From Liolophura sinensis (lineage: Eukaryota; Mollusca; Polyplacophora; Chitonida; Chitonidae): 64,000 nucleotides of DNA. Shown in pieces: positions 23,286 through 35,652 of this stretch (its first letter is position 1; each line of letters begins with the position of its first letter). The DNA lies in NCBI RefSeq assembly GCF_032854445.1, contig NC_088295.1, forward strand, positions 15,487,385-15,551,384, given 5' to 3'. The position numbers and the translations under genes were made by a program. The notes under the pieces were generated by a model that did not search any database, was not told the DNA's origin, and saw nothing but the letters and a program-made list of their open reading frames with translations.

Positions 23286-26200
23286 TTTTGTGTTGTTTTG
23301 TCAGTGACTTTACTGTTATCAATAATAATACATAATTAATAAAGCTAGATCTATAGATTGTAGGTTTTTACATTGAATGGGCTAGAGGGCTAGTAAGCAT
23401 TAAAAAATGTTAAAGAATTGTCTCAGTATTGGATCTATTATTAAAGTATTATTAATTTTTTTAATCTGGCTTTAGTTTGTGCAAGGCAAGCAACATTGAT
23501 TTGTATCAGTTGATAACTGAATGAAATACCTGCAGCACCTGTAGAAGACTGAGTTTTCTTTTGTGTGGGAGTGCTTAAAAAGATTCCTACTGATTTCACA
23601 AATAGTTGACTAGTTTTAGGCTGATTCCAGTGTGTCCTCTAGTCACTTATGTGCCAGTAAGTAGTTAGCCATGATCAGATCATTCAGATGGGTTGTGTGT
23701 TTTTGTTATTACAAGCATTGCTGTAAGCCATTCACATATATTAGCCAGGTTGTATTTGGCTGATGAATAATTCTGACTTGATGTTCTGGGTCTAAATGGA
23801 GGACCATAACTATACACTGTTTTTCACAAGGAATTCGCGGATAGGATTACGAGTTTCTGGCAGCTATAGGGAAGTACGAGTCTTTGTCAAGTATTAATTG
23901 AAGTACCGGTACAGTTGTAGCAAACAGCTGGTTTAGATATTTTTTTAACAAATAAGAGGCGATTTCACACGGTGGTATCGAGTGCACGGACCTTTCAATC
24001 GTTGTACCTGTGTTTACCCTACCCAGCTGACGGGAATGCAGCGCGCGGCACGTGTCAATAGGACGTTGGACTCTGATAACCGTATCAGCAGTTCATTCTT
24101 GATACTTTGGTGTGCCGGAAAAAAATTGTCATCACAGACTAAAATAGGACGTGATGTATGTTAGTGAGGTTGTGTGCAGCCGTGAATGACGGATGGGAAA
24201 TGAAATTCCTGGCGGTGTATGTGACCTGAAAATGTCAGGCTACGTAGAGCCCAACTCTAGTTGTGCCTCTGATTTGACCACGGTATGTTAATAAGCCTGC
24301 GAGAGATCCACGGAAAGCAACCACAAGTCTGCTCAGTCAGACCAACTGCGCTTTGGCCAGGAAAACCCCCGCCACCACTGACAGTAGATCTGAAGTAAAA
24401 AACTGTTCCCCTGCATGCCACTGATGACCGTGGTACAGCCGTCATTAATAGCCTTCGGCGATTTGGACCAAGTCTGTAGAAGATACGGTTTGTCAGTTCC
24501 TTAGCTAACAGGCAGTGATGTGCCGACACAGGGAGGAAGGGATACTTGCTGAATGCAGGCTGTAACACGGAGGCTATGTACAGGTCAGGGTAAGTCGACG
24601 TAAGGTACAGTAGACAAGTGTTAAACAGTGTGACCGGTTGGTGTCCCTGCCCCCGACCGGTCTACGCTATGACTCCTGCATTCATTACTAGAAGACGCAG
24701 TTCACTTCTATACCATGTATACTCTGCTAAGAGATATGCCTGTTTAGAGGACTGCATTGGCCTAGCTGTCCCGAAGGTTGATTACATCTCTTATGTAGGC
24801 CTACATATTAAGACAGACATTCCTCGAGATATCGTCTGGTTAACACGACTGTTCAATCAACACCAAGTAGGCCTATATTTCCTGCTGAGCGTTTTAGTAA
24901 ATGTCTTGGGGCAAATAAAAACCACATAACAGCTATATGCAGTAGCTGTAGATCGTCTCGTATCCTAGCTTCTGAAAAGAAGTAGGCAGGGACCCAGTTT
25001 TATTCGTCTGCTGACGAGCACATTTTCACGTTGACCGGCCATACTGTTCCCTTTATTTCGGCTATTCGCGTGTGGGGATATGTAACGAACAGTAATTAAT
25101 ATAAATACGATGGAAGGGTCGAGGTAATCCGAATCTGGAAATGAACCTAGTTTGGGATAAATCAATAATACCGTTACCCCTCTGAAATACGCTGCTGCAT
25201 GGAGGTCAATGGCTCCGCCAGCCCTACATCCTACCTCTATAAGAGACAACCTCTTCCCTATATGACCGTTGCTAAAGTATGGTATCCAGTGAAATTGGTT
25301 TTTCAGTGTAGTTTTCTCACAGTACAACACAATTTCAAGCTCTAATCTGCCTAATTCAATTCTGGTTTGTTTTTCTCTGGGACTTAGGTCCGTCTGAAAG
25401 CCCATCATTCCCATGGGATGCAGTGTCCGTCTTAATGTGTATCTCATATTCATAATTACAATATTTATTCAACCTCATAAAGACACTTCAGCTGAAGTCA
25501 TCTGACAAATTGTAGAGTCATGTTTTTAAACCAGTCTGAGGCTTGTATATCGGCACGTCCTCTTTGGTTGTGTTCGTGTCATGCTATTGGTATACGGTTA
25601 TGACTTGCACACACAGGGGCTGTTGAAGTCGGATAACCAGGTATATTTGTTTGCTAATGGAATACGTCGAAATATAAGATATTAAAATTTTACTGTTTGA
25701 TTTATAATAGACCACAAGCTGTATGAGTTGTGTTATGATGTAAATTGTCTACTTTTAAGAACAGAAGTTATTCTTCTGCAGGCTAAACTTGTATTTGAGA
25801 AGTCCTGTGTTTTTTGTACAGCTATAGCATGCAGTGACCTACCGTAAGTTGGGCTAAGTTTGAACATGCCTTCATGGAATTCGAGTCGGTCATGTAAAGC
25901 ACCGATGTGTATACATATCTGGAAGTTGTATATCTGCCTTCATCACCAGTTGTATACTAATATAAGATATTAGATATTAACCTTAACCACGGCATGATTC
26001 TGTAGTCTGATGAAAATAGTTCCGTTTTTTTTTTTTTTTTTTGTAGTAGTGGCCTTTCGAAAGAATCCACTCGCATCTGATGCAGGCGAACGATCTATTT
26101 ATTGATAGCCAGTTGTAGAGTTCTGAGAAAACCATAAGTCATCATACTTGTGTGCATGTCATATAATTTTCACAATTTTTAAGAAATTATTCACACATCA

Positions 26201-28970
26201 AGAGGGCAGATTATGCCTTTAGGTCAATGTTGGAAACAATGCTGATCTAAGCTAGCCTGGTATAATGTGCGTGTTATACATACGCCTATAAGCCTTTTTC
26301 CTCAAAACATGTCATAAACGCCGACTGGATGGATGCCAGTCCCGTGATTGCTAGAGAAGATGCTTTATTTGATAACCGTTGAGTAGTTAACACATGAAGA
26401 ACCTTCACTGCACACATGACAGGTTTCAGCACGATCTTTGCACTTTCATTCATTGAAGCATATGGATGAGAAACCGTATAAGAATTTTGTATGGATGATC
26501 ACTGTGTGCAGCATCGTGTTCATGCTCCATCTATAAAAACGATTAACCAATGGCGATTTGTGTCTGTAAGGTTAGGACTTGAAACAACACTCAAGTCCAT
26601 GGATAATGGTTCCGGTGTATTAGGACTATTTTCTTCCATTGTTCTTTGGCATCTGTGTTGAAAGTGGTTTTGTAAATAGGTCTTGCGGTTACTGACCTCT
26701 GTTGTGGCTGACGATTGGTATATGTAGGCCAACTTCAGACGAACTTGTAGTGTCACAAATATACACCTATAATACACAGAGTTTACCGAATTGTGTGATC
26801 GTCACGCGGGTTTGTTTGCCCCGCTACGAAGAAGGTGCGGGGTGCCACGCACACTCGATACTGCTATCTCGCTTAATGATTGACTTGTATTGACCGAGAT
26901 GGATGTCGTATTGATGGAGTTGGAAGTCGTATTGGACGAGGTGGAAGTCGTACTGAACGTGTTTAAAGTCGTAATGACCAAGGTTCCACAATGCGTGCCG
27001 TGGTGGAGTTGCAGCGCGGGTAACATGAAGCATGCAAGCATCTGCCTTAAGGAAAAGAATGACTACCCCAGAGGGCATTGCGTTATATGTCATAGAGCGT
27101 GTGCCGCTCTCTATACGTTTGCTGTATATCACCTCCACCACGTAAAAGTTGTACCGAAACAACGGCATTGGGGGTCACGGCAGGAAGTGATATCAGAAAA
27201 CACAAAACCTCTGTCTCAACCTTGGTTTTTGTTAATTTTAATACACCTGCACTCGCTGTGGTAAGGGCAGGATTGAAGCGATCTTAAAACAACACTTGGA
27301 CTATGACATACACAGTAACAGATAAAGATATAATATTAATCGAGAGTTTTCACATTGCTTCGGTCATCTTTTCCGGATACCATCGCTCTCTATATTGTGA
27401 CCAGGCACTACATCTCTTAGTATACAGATGCATGAATCATCAACTGCATCGGAACATGGAGCACATTCCAAGGTACTGATCTATAGGTATCAAGGCGGAG
27501 GGAGATGTGCGAACTGGAATTTGTACCTCATTCTACCCTTCTCCAAACAGTCAAAAAAAATCCAAAAATTTTCTACATATACCACTCTCGCACGTACACA
27601 CAAATAGGATTTATGTGGGTGATACTCTGGAATGGATCTTGCGTTAGTTGTGTGCAAGGTGCCACATTATCTCTAGTGTAGTGTGGAAAAAAAACAATTA
27701 TCGTGTTGAATAGCATCACGGAAGTTACCATGCACTATTCGAGAAAGCGATAATAGTACTATATAGGCTGTCTTGTAGTTCAGCTCCGTGGAAACTCCGT
27801 TGTCTGAGCAAGGGATGCAAATTTAAACGCCAGACATGGTTGAACACACAGAGCTAGATATGTGGAATTTCGCATGCCGAGCTTCAACACAAAATATATT
27901 CCGTATAGGATAAAACTTTACCGTTCACTGTAGAAAGGTATAATTCTTATAACCGTAGTTCAGGTTACATTTCTGTAATATTTTGCATTCTGAAAGAATG
28001 AACTATCATCTGAACGATAATTGTCTATTTTAGGATTTAGGTTAGAAAATTGGTAGGGAGTTGTAAGCGTTAACTTTCCTTATCTTGACTGTGATACACT
28101 GGCATGACCTCTCATATAGGGCTATCACACTATCATCGTTTGCTCTGTTTTTACTCTGTATAATGGAGTCTTTTTCATGTGGTATTCATGTGTATAAACA
28201 AGGATCTGCCGGTGGACTATGAAGCCCCGAGGCATACTTATCGTTGCATAGGTTTTCATGATTTGTTTATTTAACGTTTTTTTTTTGTAGACCAGTCACT
28301 TGTAATAAATTTTAATTTTCATCAGTGCATATTTTCTTTAGGAAATACTGCTTCAGCACTGGTGCTAGGGAGCGTGTAGGTTGCTACTGCTTAAACATTT
28401 ACATGAAGACATTTACATTTAGACACACTGAGGTAAAATGGACAAAGAAGCCGAATTTCACCTGTTACGTGACCAGTTGTCAACTACCACACAGTCATCA
28501 CTCTTCTGGTTTTACTCTTTATGCTGTTATATTTTATACTAAAGTTTTAACGACCATTAGGTAACCATGCATTATGTACAGCATGCGTAAATCCTTGCTA
28601 GTTTACTTCCGGGTTTCTCCATGTATTGTATACATGCACACTGTAACCATATGAGACGGTAAAATTACAGAATTTAATGGACTCAAAAGGGAACACATTT
28701 GGTTATTATTGTAGCGAATTGAGTTACCGGCCCTTACATGTTTTAAAGAAGCTTAATATCGCCCATGGCGATAATAAAACTACTTTCCCTGGTAAATACT
28801 GTGTTGTTTTCTTCATCAGTGCTTACCCTATTGTCAAATTTTTTGGTATTGTCAAATACATGATAGATTTCATGTTTTGCGGGACGTGTATTAGGTGTTT
28901 ATTCGTCAGTCGTGTGGTTGGATTTACTGGTTAGGACATCCATGTTTGGTAACTTATCGTGTGTGGTTAT
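23286..28970. other. No gene recognised; mixed composition
   Basis: The 24,000-27,200 part is somewhat richer in GC and contains the 162-codon minus frame 24965-25453 and a 124-codon plus frame at 26890-27264. Neither shows a recognisable domain or flanking splice signals I would trust. Poly-T at about 26024-26042. Confidence 0.5.
26897..26983. repeat. 21-bp imperfect repeat, about 4 copies
   Basis: Units share gaagtcgta or a near form (atggatgtcgtattgatgg, gttggaagtcgtattgga, gaggtggaagtcgtactg, tttaaagtcgtaatga). It reads as seven-codon repeats in the plus frame but without other coding support. Confidence 0.6.
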
Positions 28971-29017
28971 CACGTGACATAAAATATAAAAGCCGGGAAA
29001 TTTGAAGGCCTAGGGAG
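28971..29017 (+). promoter_or_regulatory. TATA-box promoter candidate with E-box
   Basis: The E-box CACGTGAC at 28971-28978 is followed six bases later by a full TATA box, TATAAAAG (28985-28992), and a GC-richer stretch where initiation would fall (about 29015). A donor-like gagaag|gtaacc lies at about 29486-29497. It could be a distal promoter of gene A or start a non-coding RNA. Confidence 0.35.
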
Positions 29018-29717
29018 AAGACAGCGGGAGCTATGTGTCGCTATCCTTGACAGCCCTGGGCGAGAGTGCCGTTAGGCCGGGAGAGATTTTTATGCACGTT
29101 AGTAAATACCGTGGAACCCTGCACAATACCTTCACTGGGAAGCTCCGTAATTCTGTTCACGTTTGTCGTGGATACACACTGCTTGACATGTAACCGGGTT
29201 TGGACGCTTTGACGTACAGAAACCAATCTCTGACAAAGCACGGGTATCTTGCGGTCAGTCACCGACGTTCGGTGTGCTACGTGAAACAGTTGAGGGGAGT
29301 TTGACATATTCAGCAGGCTCTCTATAGGCTGTGTACATTCTGAATAAACCACTCCGATTTGTTCTGTGTTCATCTTTATTGCATTACAGTTGGTCGTTTC
29401 AGCGTTCTCCTCCAACCCTCTTGACCACACCAGATCAGTTTGAATTAAAATTCCGTCGTGACTAGGCCGGTGCCTAGTGCGACCAGTTGCGGAGAAGGTA
29501 ACCCTGGTTCCACTGATACGCTTGTTGTATTGTGAATGTTAGCAGGCCTTACACATAAGCCGCGTTTAGACTACAGCCGGGCCGGGCCCATTTTAGCAGG
29601 GTCGCGCTTGATCAGGGCCGAGCCCCCTTGACAAGTACCGTTTACATTACACGCCTCGCTGGCGGGCCAAATCCATTATCACAAACAGGAACGACAACTC
29701 AGGTTGAGTTGGGCTAT

Positions 29718-29966
29718 TTATTTGTGGCACTCTTCAGACATTGGAGGTACAAACACTTTATTCAGCTGCGAAAATGGCGCTGCCAGTAGTTGTAAGGCAA
29801 AGATACAGACGGCCTTTTCGAAACTCATATACATCCACCCGTATGATGTTCTCGTTGAATTATTTTCATAGCCAGTCTCGGAGAATTCGTTTGCAAATTC
29901 GCCCCAAATAGCTAATAGCTGTTCTGTCTCCTCTTTTGTCCAAGTAGCGCCACGATTTGTTGACAT
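29718..29966 (-). pseudogene. Myb/SANT-like DNA-binding domain fragment (minus arm)
   Basis: Inverted copy of the same fragment, with the identical start MSTNRGATWTKEETEQLL continuing to AIWGE, after which it diverges from the plus copy and lacks the helix 2-3 region. It rejoins the plus copy at LQLLAAPFSQLN. So the two arms have undergone different internal rearrangements. Confidence 0.6.
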
Positions 29967-30452
29967 ATTTAAATTCTTATTGTTCGAAAAAAAGTGCGCC
30001 AATTGAAAAGCCGGAAGTGGAAGTTGCCTTTAAGCATGAGCAGTTAAGTCCTCTGAGCGGGCCAGGCACGGTGACGCGTTTACACTACACGTTTGGCTAG
30101 CCGAGCCGAGCTTCAGCTGGGTCGAGCCTACCTCTCATGAGCCCCGTTTACACTACCGCTTTTCAACCGGGCTCGGCCCTGATGGGGCACGGCCCGGCAA
30201 AAAATTGGGTAGTCTAAACGGGTTAAGCGTACTCGGCACCGTGCCAGATTTGACCGGGCCGAACCCCTCAACGAGAGGTAGGCTCGACCCAGCTGAAGCT
30301 CGGCTCGGCTAGACAAACGTGTAGTGTAGACGCGTCAACGTGCCTGGCCCGCTCAGAGGACTTAACTGCGCATGCTTAAAGGCAACTTCCTCTGACCTTC
30401 CACTTGCGGCTTTTCAATTGGCGCACTTTTTTCGAACAATAAGAATTTAAAT

Positions 30453-30692
30453 ATGTCAACAAATCGTGGCGCTACTTGGACAAAAGAGGAGACAGAACAG
30501 CTATTAGCTATTTGGGGCGAGGAAAACGTGCAGGCGCAACTTGAGAGCGCTCGTCACAACCACAAGATTTTTGAGCAGATCAGTGCATCCTTGGCAGAGA
30601 AGGGCGGATTCGACTTGCAACTACTGGCAGCGCCATTTTCGCAGCTGAATAAAGTGTTTGTACCTCCAATGTCTGAAGAGTGCCACAAATAA
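30453..30692 (+). pseudogene. Myb/SANT-like DNA-binding domain fragment (plus arm)
   Basis: 79 codons from MSTNRGATWTKEETEQLL. The first 54 residues (ATWTKEETEQLLAIWGEENV, later FEQISASLAEKGG) match the N-terminal part of a Myb/SANT-like (trihelix, Myb_DNA-bind_4) domain. This domain normally runs about 85-90 residues; here it breaks off after KGGFD into sequence that is just the arm of the palindrome. The conserved Trp and acidic/Leu helix pattern are intact in what remains. Probably a captured gene fragment and not a functional protein. Confidence 0.65.
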
Positions 30693-31361
30693 ATAGCCCA
30701 ACTCAACCTGAGTTGTCGTTCCTGTTTGTGATAATGGATTTGGCCCGCCAGCGAGGCGTGTAATGTAAACGGTACTTGTCAAGGGGGCTCGGCCCTGATC
30801 AAGCGCGACCCTGCTAAAATGGGCCCGGCCCGGCTGTAGTCTAAACGCGGCTGTTGAGGGGTTCGGCCCGGTCAAATCTGGCACGGTGCCGAGTACGCTT
30901 AACCCGTTTAGACTACCCAATTTTTTGCCGGGCCGTGCCCCATCAGGGCCGAGCCCGGTTGAAAAGCGGTAGTGTAAACGGGGCTATAATCTGTTTTAAT
31001 CTGGTCTTGCAGTGGAACTGTAGGCTTGGTGACCACCTACTGTTTTAATCCACCGCAACGCTGCATATCAGGACCAGTCATGTACGTTATTGTTAGAATT
31101 GTATGTCTGTAAACCTTGTTAAAACTTTTTTGCTATGCTGTATGTTTTTGTATAAAAATGTACTGTCACTTGTCAAGTAAACCAAGAGCCCCGGAACCAC
31201 CGACTCTGCGATACAATTGTGCCATAGCTGAAGTTACATCAGCTAGTGTGAATCTGATTACAAATTGTGACCGGCATCACAATACGCTACCAAAACATAC
31301 AGGCACACGCTACATTATATTAGTATATAACCAAGGTTAAGAAGGGTCACGAGGTCACGTA

Positions 31362-31680
31362 GCATTGCCGATAGCACAGTTGGTAGAGCGTTCCCGTCGG
31401 GGGAGGCAGATCCTGGGTCAATCCTAAGACCTTAAAGACAAGAAGTTGTAACTAGTGCAACGACTGATTGACCCGTATTAGTATAATAGCTCGGGCGGGG
31501 CGGCTTACTTGCCTTTGGCAAGGCGTCTCAGTGAAGTAGCACAAGATAAAAGAGCGTTCGAAATCCGTCCTGCAAAAACGAGGGACATTAGATGCACTCC
31601 AAGGACTCCTTCGTCGTCATATGACTGAAAATTTGTACGACGTTAAACCCCAAGCACTCACTCGCTCACTCAGTCAGGGT
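31362..31680 (+). mobile_element. tRNA-derived SINE with CACTCACT-type tail
   Basis: A tRNA-like head contains an A box (tagcacagttggtagagcg) and a degraded B box (gggtcaatcc). A body follows, and the 3' end reads gacgttaaaccccaagcac then tcactcgctcactcag. The polymerase III head and simple-repeat tail are typical of mollusc SINEs. Not a functional tRNA gene: there is no matching acceptor stem. Confidence 0.65.
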
Positions 31681-32949
31681 GGAAGGGATGATAAGTGGGA
31701 AAGTAAAAGCTCTCTGCTAAGGCTTGACTTAAAATGTTGCCATGCATCGTCACAAGATAAGTGGATAGGCGGTATGTTTAGCAGAGCGAAGGCAGTGCTG
31801 TGAAAAATACAATAGAAAAGTTTGGAGTGTAAAACATCGTGTCTTCATTGTATGGATGGTAGCGGCTTTACGTCGTATGCCTTCATCGATATATGGTGCG
31901 TATGTTAACTAGCTTGTGACCGGATGCTAATATACCTCAGTTAGTGTGAAGAGACATGTACATTGCATACATGTAAACGGCAGCATGTGCCGCTCCCTCT
32001 CTCAAGATCACTACCAGCACTAGACAAGCTTGACCTTTGGAGCCTGAGCGAGCCACTGGTGTCCTTGCGCGGGCCTATAATCAGCATTCATCAATAAAAC
32101 TGTGTCACGTGATTGTTAGAATATACTTTAGGCACACTGTAGATAGAGAGAAATGCTTGTACATCAAGCATTAATGGAAACATTAAGTATAGACAGAGAT
32201 TTTGTATCTTCTGTGATCACTTCCTGCCTCATCACTGTGACCCCAGGGACCTCGGCGTTGTTCAGTCACACATTCATGCATCAAAGTGCAGAGATGGGGG
32301 GAAATACAGTTATAAAGAAGCCCCGACTGTCTCCGGCAACCTTCTGTTCGTGGACTTCCCCCAGACTCCGTCCAGTTTCTTGAAATATTTTTGAGTATAC
32401 TCCAATCAAATAAAATCAAATGAGTATTATCTTATGTCAGGGGATATCTGAGGCGCAGATCAAACTAGGTGTGAAGACTTTCACTTCAGGCAATTACGCA
32501 ACAACTAGCTGTCATAAATTATACATGGCTTGCGTAACATGCTAAAAGCAAATATGTCATTATATTGCTTGATTGAAAGATGATTATTATTTGTCTGTGT
32601 TATGTGATTTTGATATACGGGGATTTTTGTTCGAGCATCGAGATTAGTATGGTATGGAACTTTGACACACGATTTCCACCTCCACGTGCTGATCTACAGT
32701 CTATTACATAAGCTCCCTAGGTTCTGTACATCGGCAGAGTCCCACCTGTGATGAGTAAGTGACATCACTCACAGTATAACTAACCTCAAACGCACGTGTC
32801 TTTAATTAACAACAATCACCAGACGGCATTTCGGTAGGATAGGGAACGGATTAGACAGATGATTGTTATATACAGTATTACCATGGAAACCTGTTGACAG
32901 GTAGTTAGGGTGTGTGGTGTATCTCTTAGATAAATAAGCAACTCTGTCG

Positions 32950-33013
32950 GCGAGTCTGGTCAGTTAGAGATAAATCCGTGCATCAATCCATCACTGTAAT
33001 CGAAGCTGTTTTG
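32950..33013 (+). promoter_or_regulatory. Candidate 5' UTR exon and start region of gene A
   Basis: A TATA-like gataaataag lies at about 32929-32938 and an initiator-like gtcagtt at about 32959; the stretch ends in a strong donor ttttg|gtaagt at 33014. Gene A needs an upstream non-coding exon because its coding exon starts four bases before the ATG. Placement by signal only; no transcript evidence. Confidence 0.3.
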
Positions 33014-34525
33014 GTAAGTACATAAGCACTAAACTGCGTATAAGATCGAAGGCGCTCAGGTGTTCACTGATCGACAGACAGGTGGTCCACTGGGTGGTGG
33101 TATGATTTACCAATGATGACGTCTGTGAAATACGAAACTTAAGGGTTAAATTCTGCTTAAATTCATAAATTTATCTACATGTAATTGGACAGAGCGCGGC
33201 AGGTATAGGTTGTGTATTCAGATGACGCGCTAATGCCCATGGTAGTTCCGAATGCCTGGTAGTGTCTAATATTGGAGAGAGGGATATCTGCATGGAATGT
33301 TGTCAAGAAGATCATTTAAGTCATTTTGGAATCATTATTATATGATATCCATGCCGTTATTCGCCACTTGCATGATGGAGGTATATGTGGCTGACTTTTA
33401 TGGACACCACCACCTCCCCCCCCTCCCACCCCCACCCTGTGATAATTTACAAAGGTAATCTATGAAGTGATCTGACATTTCTGATTTGCTATCATCATCA
33501 TCGTGTGTAAGCTTAGTCGTTTGCTAAGTTGTGCGCATGACTGTATACCTAAATGCGTTTCCAAGCGATTGGCATGATATTAAAGGGTCGGTATAATGCG
33601 CCTATAGTAACCGTATGAGGTTGATGTGTTTTACAGTATTTAATAGTTACATAAATAGTTTTAAATTATTTATTTCAGAATTTATAGTTCTATTACTTGT
33701 GCATCAGTTATCATCTCGAGTCTTTGCGGAACACCTCACAGTCTATACCAAAATGATCGCGGCTGTTTTTAAGACATGCTTGGTCAGCAAACTTGTCAGT
33801 CTTGTGGAAGAATATAACTTTGGGAGATTTTTCTCGTTAATGAATTAGCTCCGCTGTGGTAAATGTATAGTGCCCAAAGGAGGAGCCTGGTGGCTTCCTG
33901 GCAGCAATGTATAATGGGAGGTTGAACACAATTATATCGTGTAAATAAATTTGTCATGGCGAACACGACAGTCTATATATCAAATACATATATTCCTATT
34001 CACGGAATGAGTAAGAAAGCATGACTTGCTGCATTTTCACTCTTATGTCTGATGAAATATACTGTTCTCGTTGATTTGACAGTTTGTGAATTCACATTAA
34101 TGCATGCTAGGTAAATGTTTTGATATATCTTTTACGTGGCTATATGACTATGCTCCAATACGTTGTTGTATGAAGTAGACCATGTATTCATGTTCCGTGT
34201 TCTTCATTCTTGATAGGTAGGCTGAGAGCAAAAATGGCGGTGTATGCATGTATGTGAACCTGATAGGAAACTCATTTAAGATCTGTTAAAATATTTATCC
34301 CGAAAGTAACTGGGTAGATTATCCAGCTATTATTATAGGGTTAAGCTAATGCAAACGCATGTGTAGTCTACTTGAATGTGGATTCAGATGCGTTATGTAA
34401 TGTTTAGTTTATCTTTAGTAAAGATATTGCTCGTTAATGTCATATTGAAGTATGAAATAGATATACGTGTATATATGTATATATTGGTGAGGATAAAATT
34501 CTGCTTGTTTTTGTTTGACAGGACG

Positions 34526-35176
34526 ATGGCTTACCATGGGAACTGCTGTGTGTGCGCCCTGACACTCTGTCTGTGTGTGTTCGGCAGTATGTCCACATCC
34601 ACAGGCGTCTGCCTCCTTCTTAGTTACAAGAAATTTGGCGGTATGTCTTCAACGGAGCGCACCTTTCCGACCGGGGACTGGACGAAAGTTGCCGGCATTG
34701 TCATAAGCAGTGCTGGTGCTGTTATGTTCATTAGCGGAATTCTGTTAGCCTTCTGCTGTCTCACTACTGGTATGACCCCGAAGTCAAAAGAAAAATCACA
34801 TAACAAATACGAGATTTTTCACAACGATAGCGAGGACCAAACTGAGAAAAAACAGGAATCCGAAAAGTGCCAAACTGAACGGAAATCCAGAACGAAGTCG
34901 TCCGGAACTGTTGATGTAAAGAGTGTATCATTTGTGGACTGTGCTTACGACGTGGCATTTATAGAGCAGGAAAACACCGGTGCTAAGGCTCTCCAACAGC
35001 CATCTCCGAAGCGAAATGATGGGGTAGAAAACAACGCCATTGAGTGTGTATCGGAGGGCGAGACTTGTACAGACCTCGACATGGATAGGGAGCCGCGGAT
35101 AGAATATCCCAGTGTTAATCTCGACGCATCGAAGACGTTCCCAGATGTCCATAGATACCACAGCGTTACCATATAA
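34526..35176 (+). CDS. Gene A: two-pass membrane protein, CCxC...TG family (unrecognised)
   Basis: 216-residue product. The exon begins at 34522 after a pyrimidine-rich acceptor (ttgtttgacag), four bases before the ATG, so I start at 34526; the open frame reaching back to 34376 is intronic read-through. Residues 7-10 are CCVC. Hydrophobic segments lie at about 11-32 and 55-79, separated by a short loop with Trp52. The tail from 83 is hydrophilic, charged and Ser/Thr-rich, with many Lys/Glu and no known domain. G20, T26-G27, L32, S33 and F37 fall at the same spacing from the last Cys as in genes B and C, so I infer common descent. No signal peptide is evident. Both termini are probably cytosolic, with juxtamembrane cysteines that could be palmitoylated (inference). 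Function is unknown. Confidence 0.8.
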   Translation: MAYHGNCCVCALTLCLCVFGSMSTSTGVCLLLSYKKFGGMSSTERTFPTGDWTKVAGIVISSAGAVMFISGILLAFCCLTTGMTPKSKEKSHNKYEIFHNDSEDQTEKKQESEKCQTERKSRTKSSGTVDVKSVSFVDCAYDVAFIEQENTGAKALQQPSPKRNDGVENNAIECVSEGETCTDLDMDREPRIEYPSVNLDASKTFPDVHRYHSVTI

Positions 35177-35462
35177 TTCCACATAAAGTGCCAAATACAG
35201 TAGGGAATTGTGCAATACTCAAAGATAAAATGCATGGATTGACATCATTTTATTAAAATCTTGATATTAACCTGTTTTCGCCGCGATATATAGCTGCATA
35301 ATATTCCTGATGTGAATTGCGTAATATTATAGTGATTAATTCCATGGTAATATTGTGTTTGGAAGGAAGAGAATTATTGTTATCACAGTTGCACGTACAT
35401 ATATTCATGATGCACTTAATCCGCAGTAACACTGGATCGTACATCTATATGATTTCTGGGTC

Positions 35463-35652
35463 CGTCTCCACAAAGCTGCTTGTGACTTAAGTCAAACTTT
35501 AAAACCTCTTCAAATTGATTATTTCTTGGTACTGAAAGTTGAAATTTAGACACATTTGTCTTGAGAAAACATTGATAAGGCGGGGAACAAAATACGCGTT
35601 AAGATCGTATTCCCAATTTTTGACTTAAGTCAGAACTGGCTTTTTGGAATCT
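35463..35652. mobile_element. MITE with 30-35 bp inverted ends, 190 bp
   Basis: The left end ccacaaagctgcttgtgac plus ttaagtcaa recurs inverted at the right end (ttgacttaagtcagaactgg, then ctttttgga). This is the form of a short non-autonomous DNA transposon. It lies about 290 bp downstream of the gene A stop codon. Confidence 0.6.

Larger units (their letters stand above)
29558..30985. mobile_element. Nested palindromic (fold-back) DNA element with captured Myb/SANT-like fragment
   Basis: Structure is A'-T-A-T'. A' (29558-30136) is the inverted copy of A (30273-30852), about 580 bp each. T (30140-30272) is the inverted copy of T' (30853-30985), 133 bp each. All four segment ends carry the same terminal motif, AGCC[CG]CGTTTA[GC]ACTAC or its complement. 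GC content is far above the flanks. A 3-bp ATA lies just outside each end and may be the target-site duplication. Both A arms contain the 5' part of a Myb/SANT-like gene. No transposase is present, so it is non-autonomous. The Myb/SANT content and short duplication point to the PIF/Harbinger type, but only weakly. Confidence 0.8.

Noticed and set aside
24965..25453. 162-codon minus-strand open frame
   Set aside because: No recognisable domain or supporting splice context. An open frame this long is expected about once in 64 kb of AT-rich sequence.
26890..27264. 124-codon plus frame with heptad-like start
   Set aside because: The heptad look comes from a 21-bp DNA repeat. The rest has no protein-like signature.
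29041..29430. 129-codon minus-strand open frame
   Set aside because: No domain, and it runs against the promoter signals at 28971-28992.
31362..31436. tRNA gene
   Set aside because: A- and B-box-like elements are present but no paired acceptor stem, and a SINE body follows.
34376..34525. N-terminal 50 codons of the gene A open frame
   Set aside because: Lies upstream of a strong acceptor at 34521 and has no counterpart in B or C; treated as intron.
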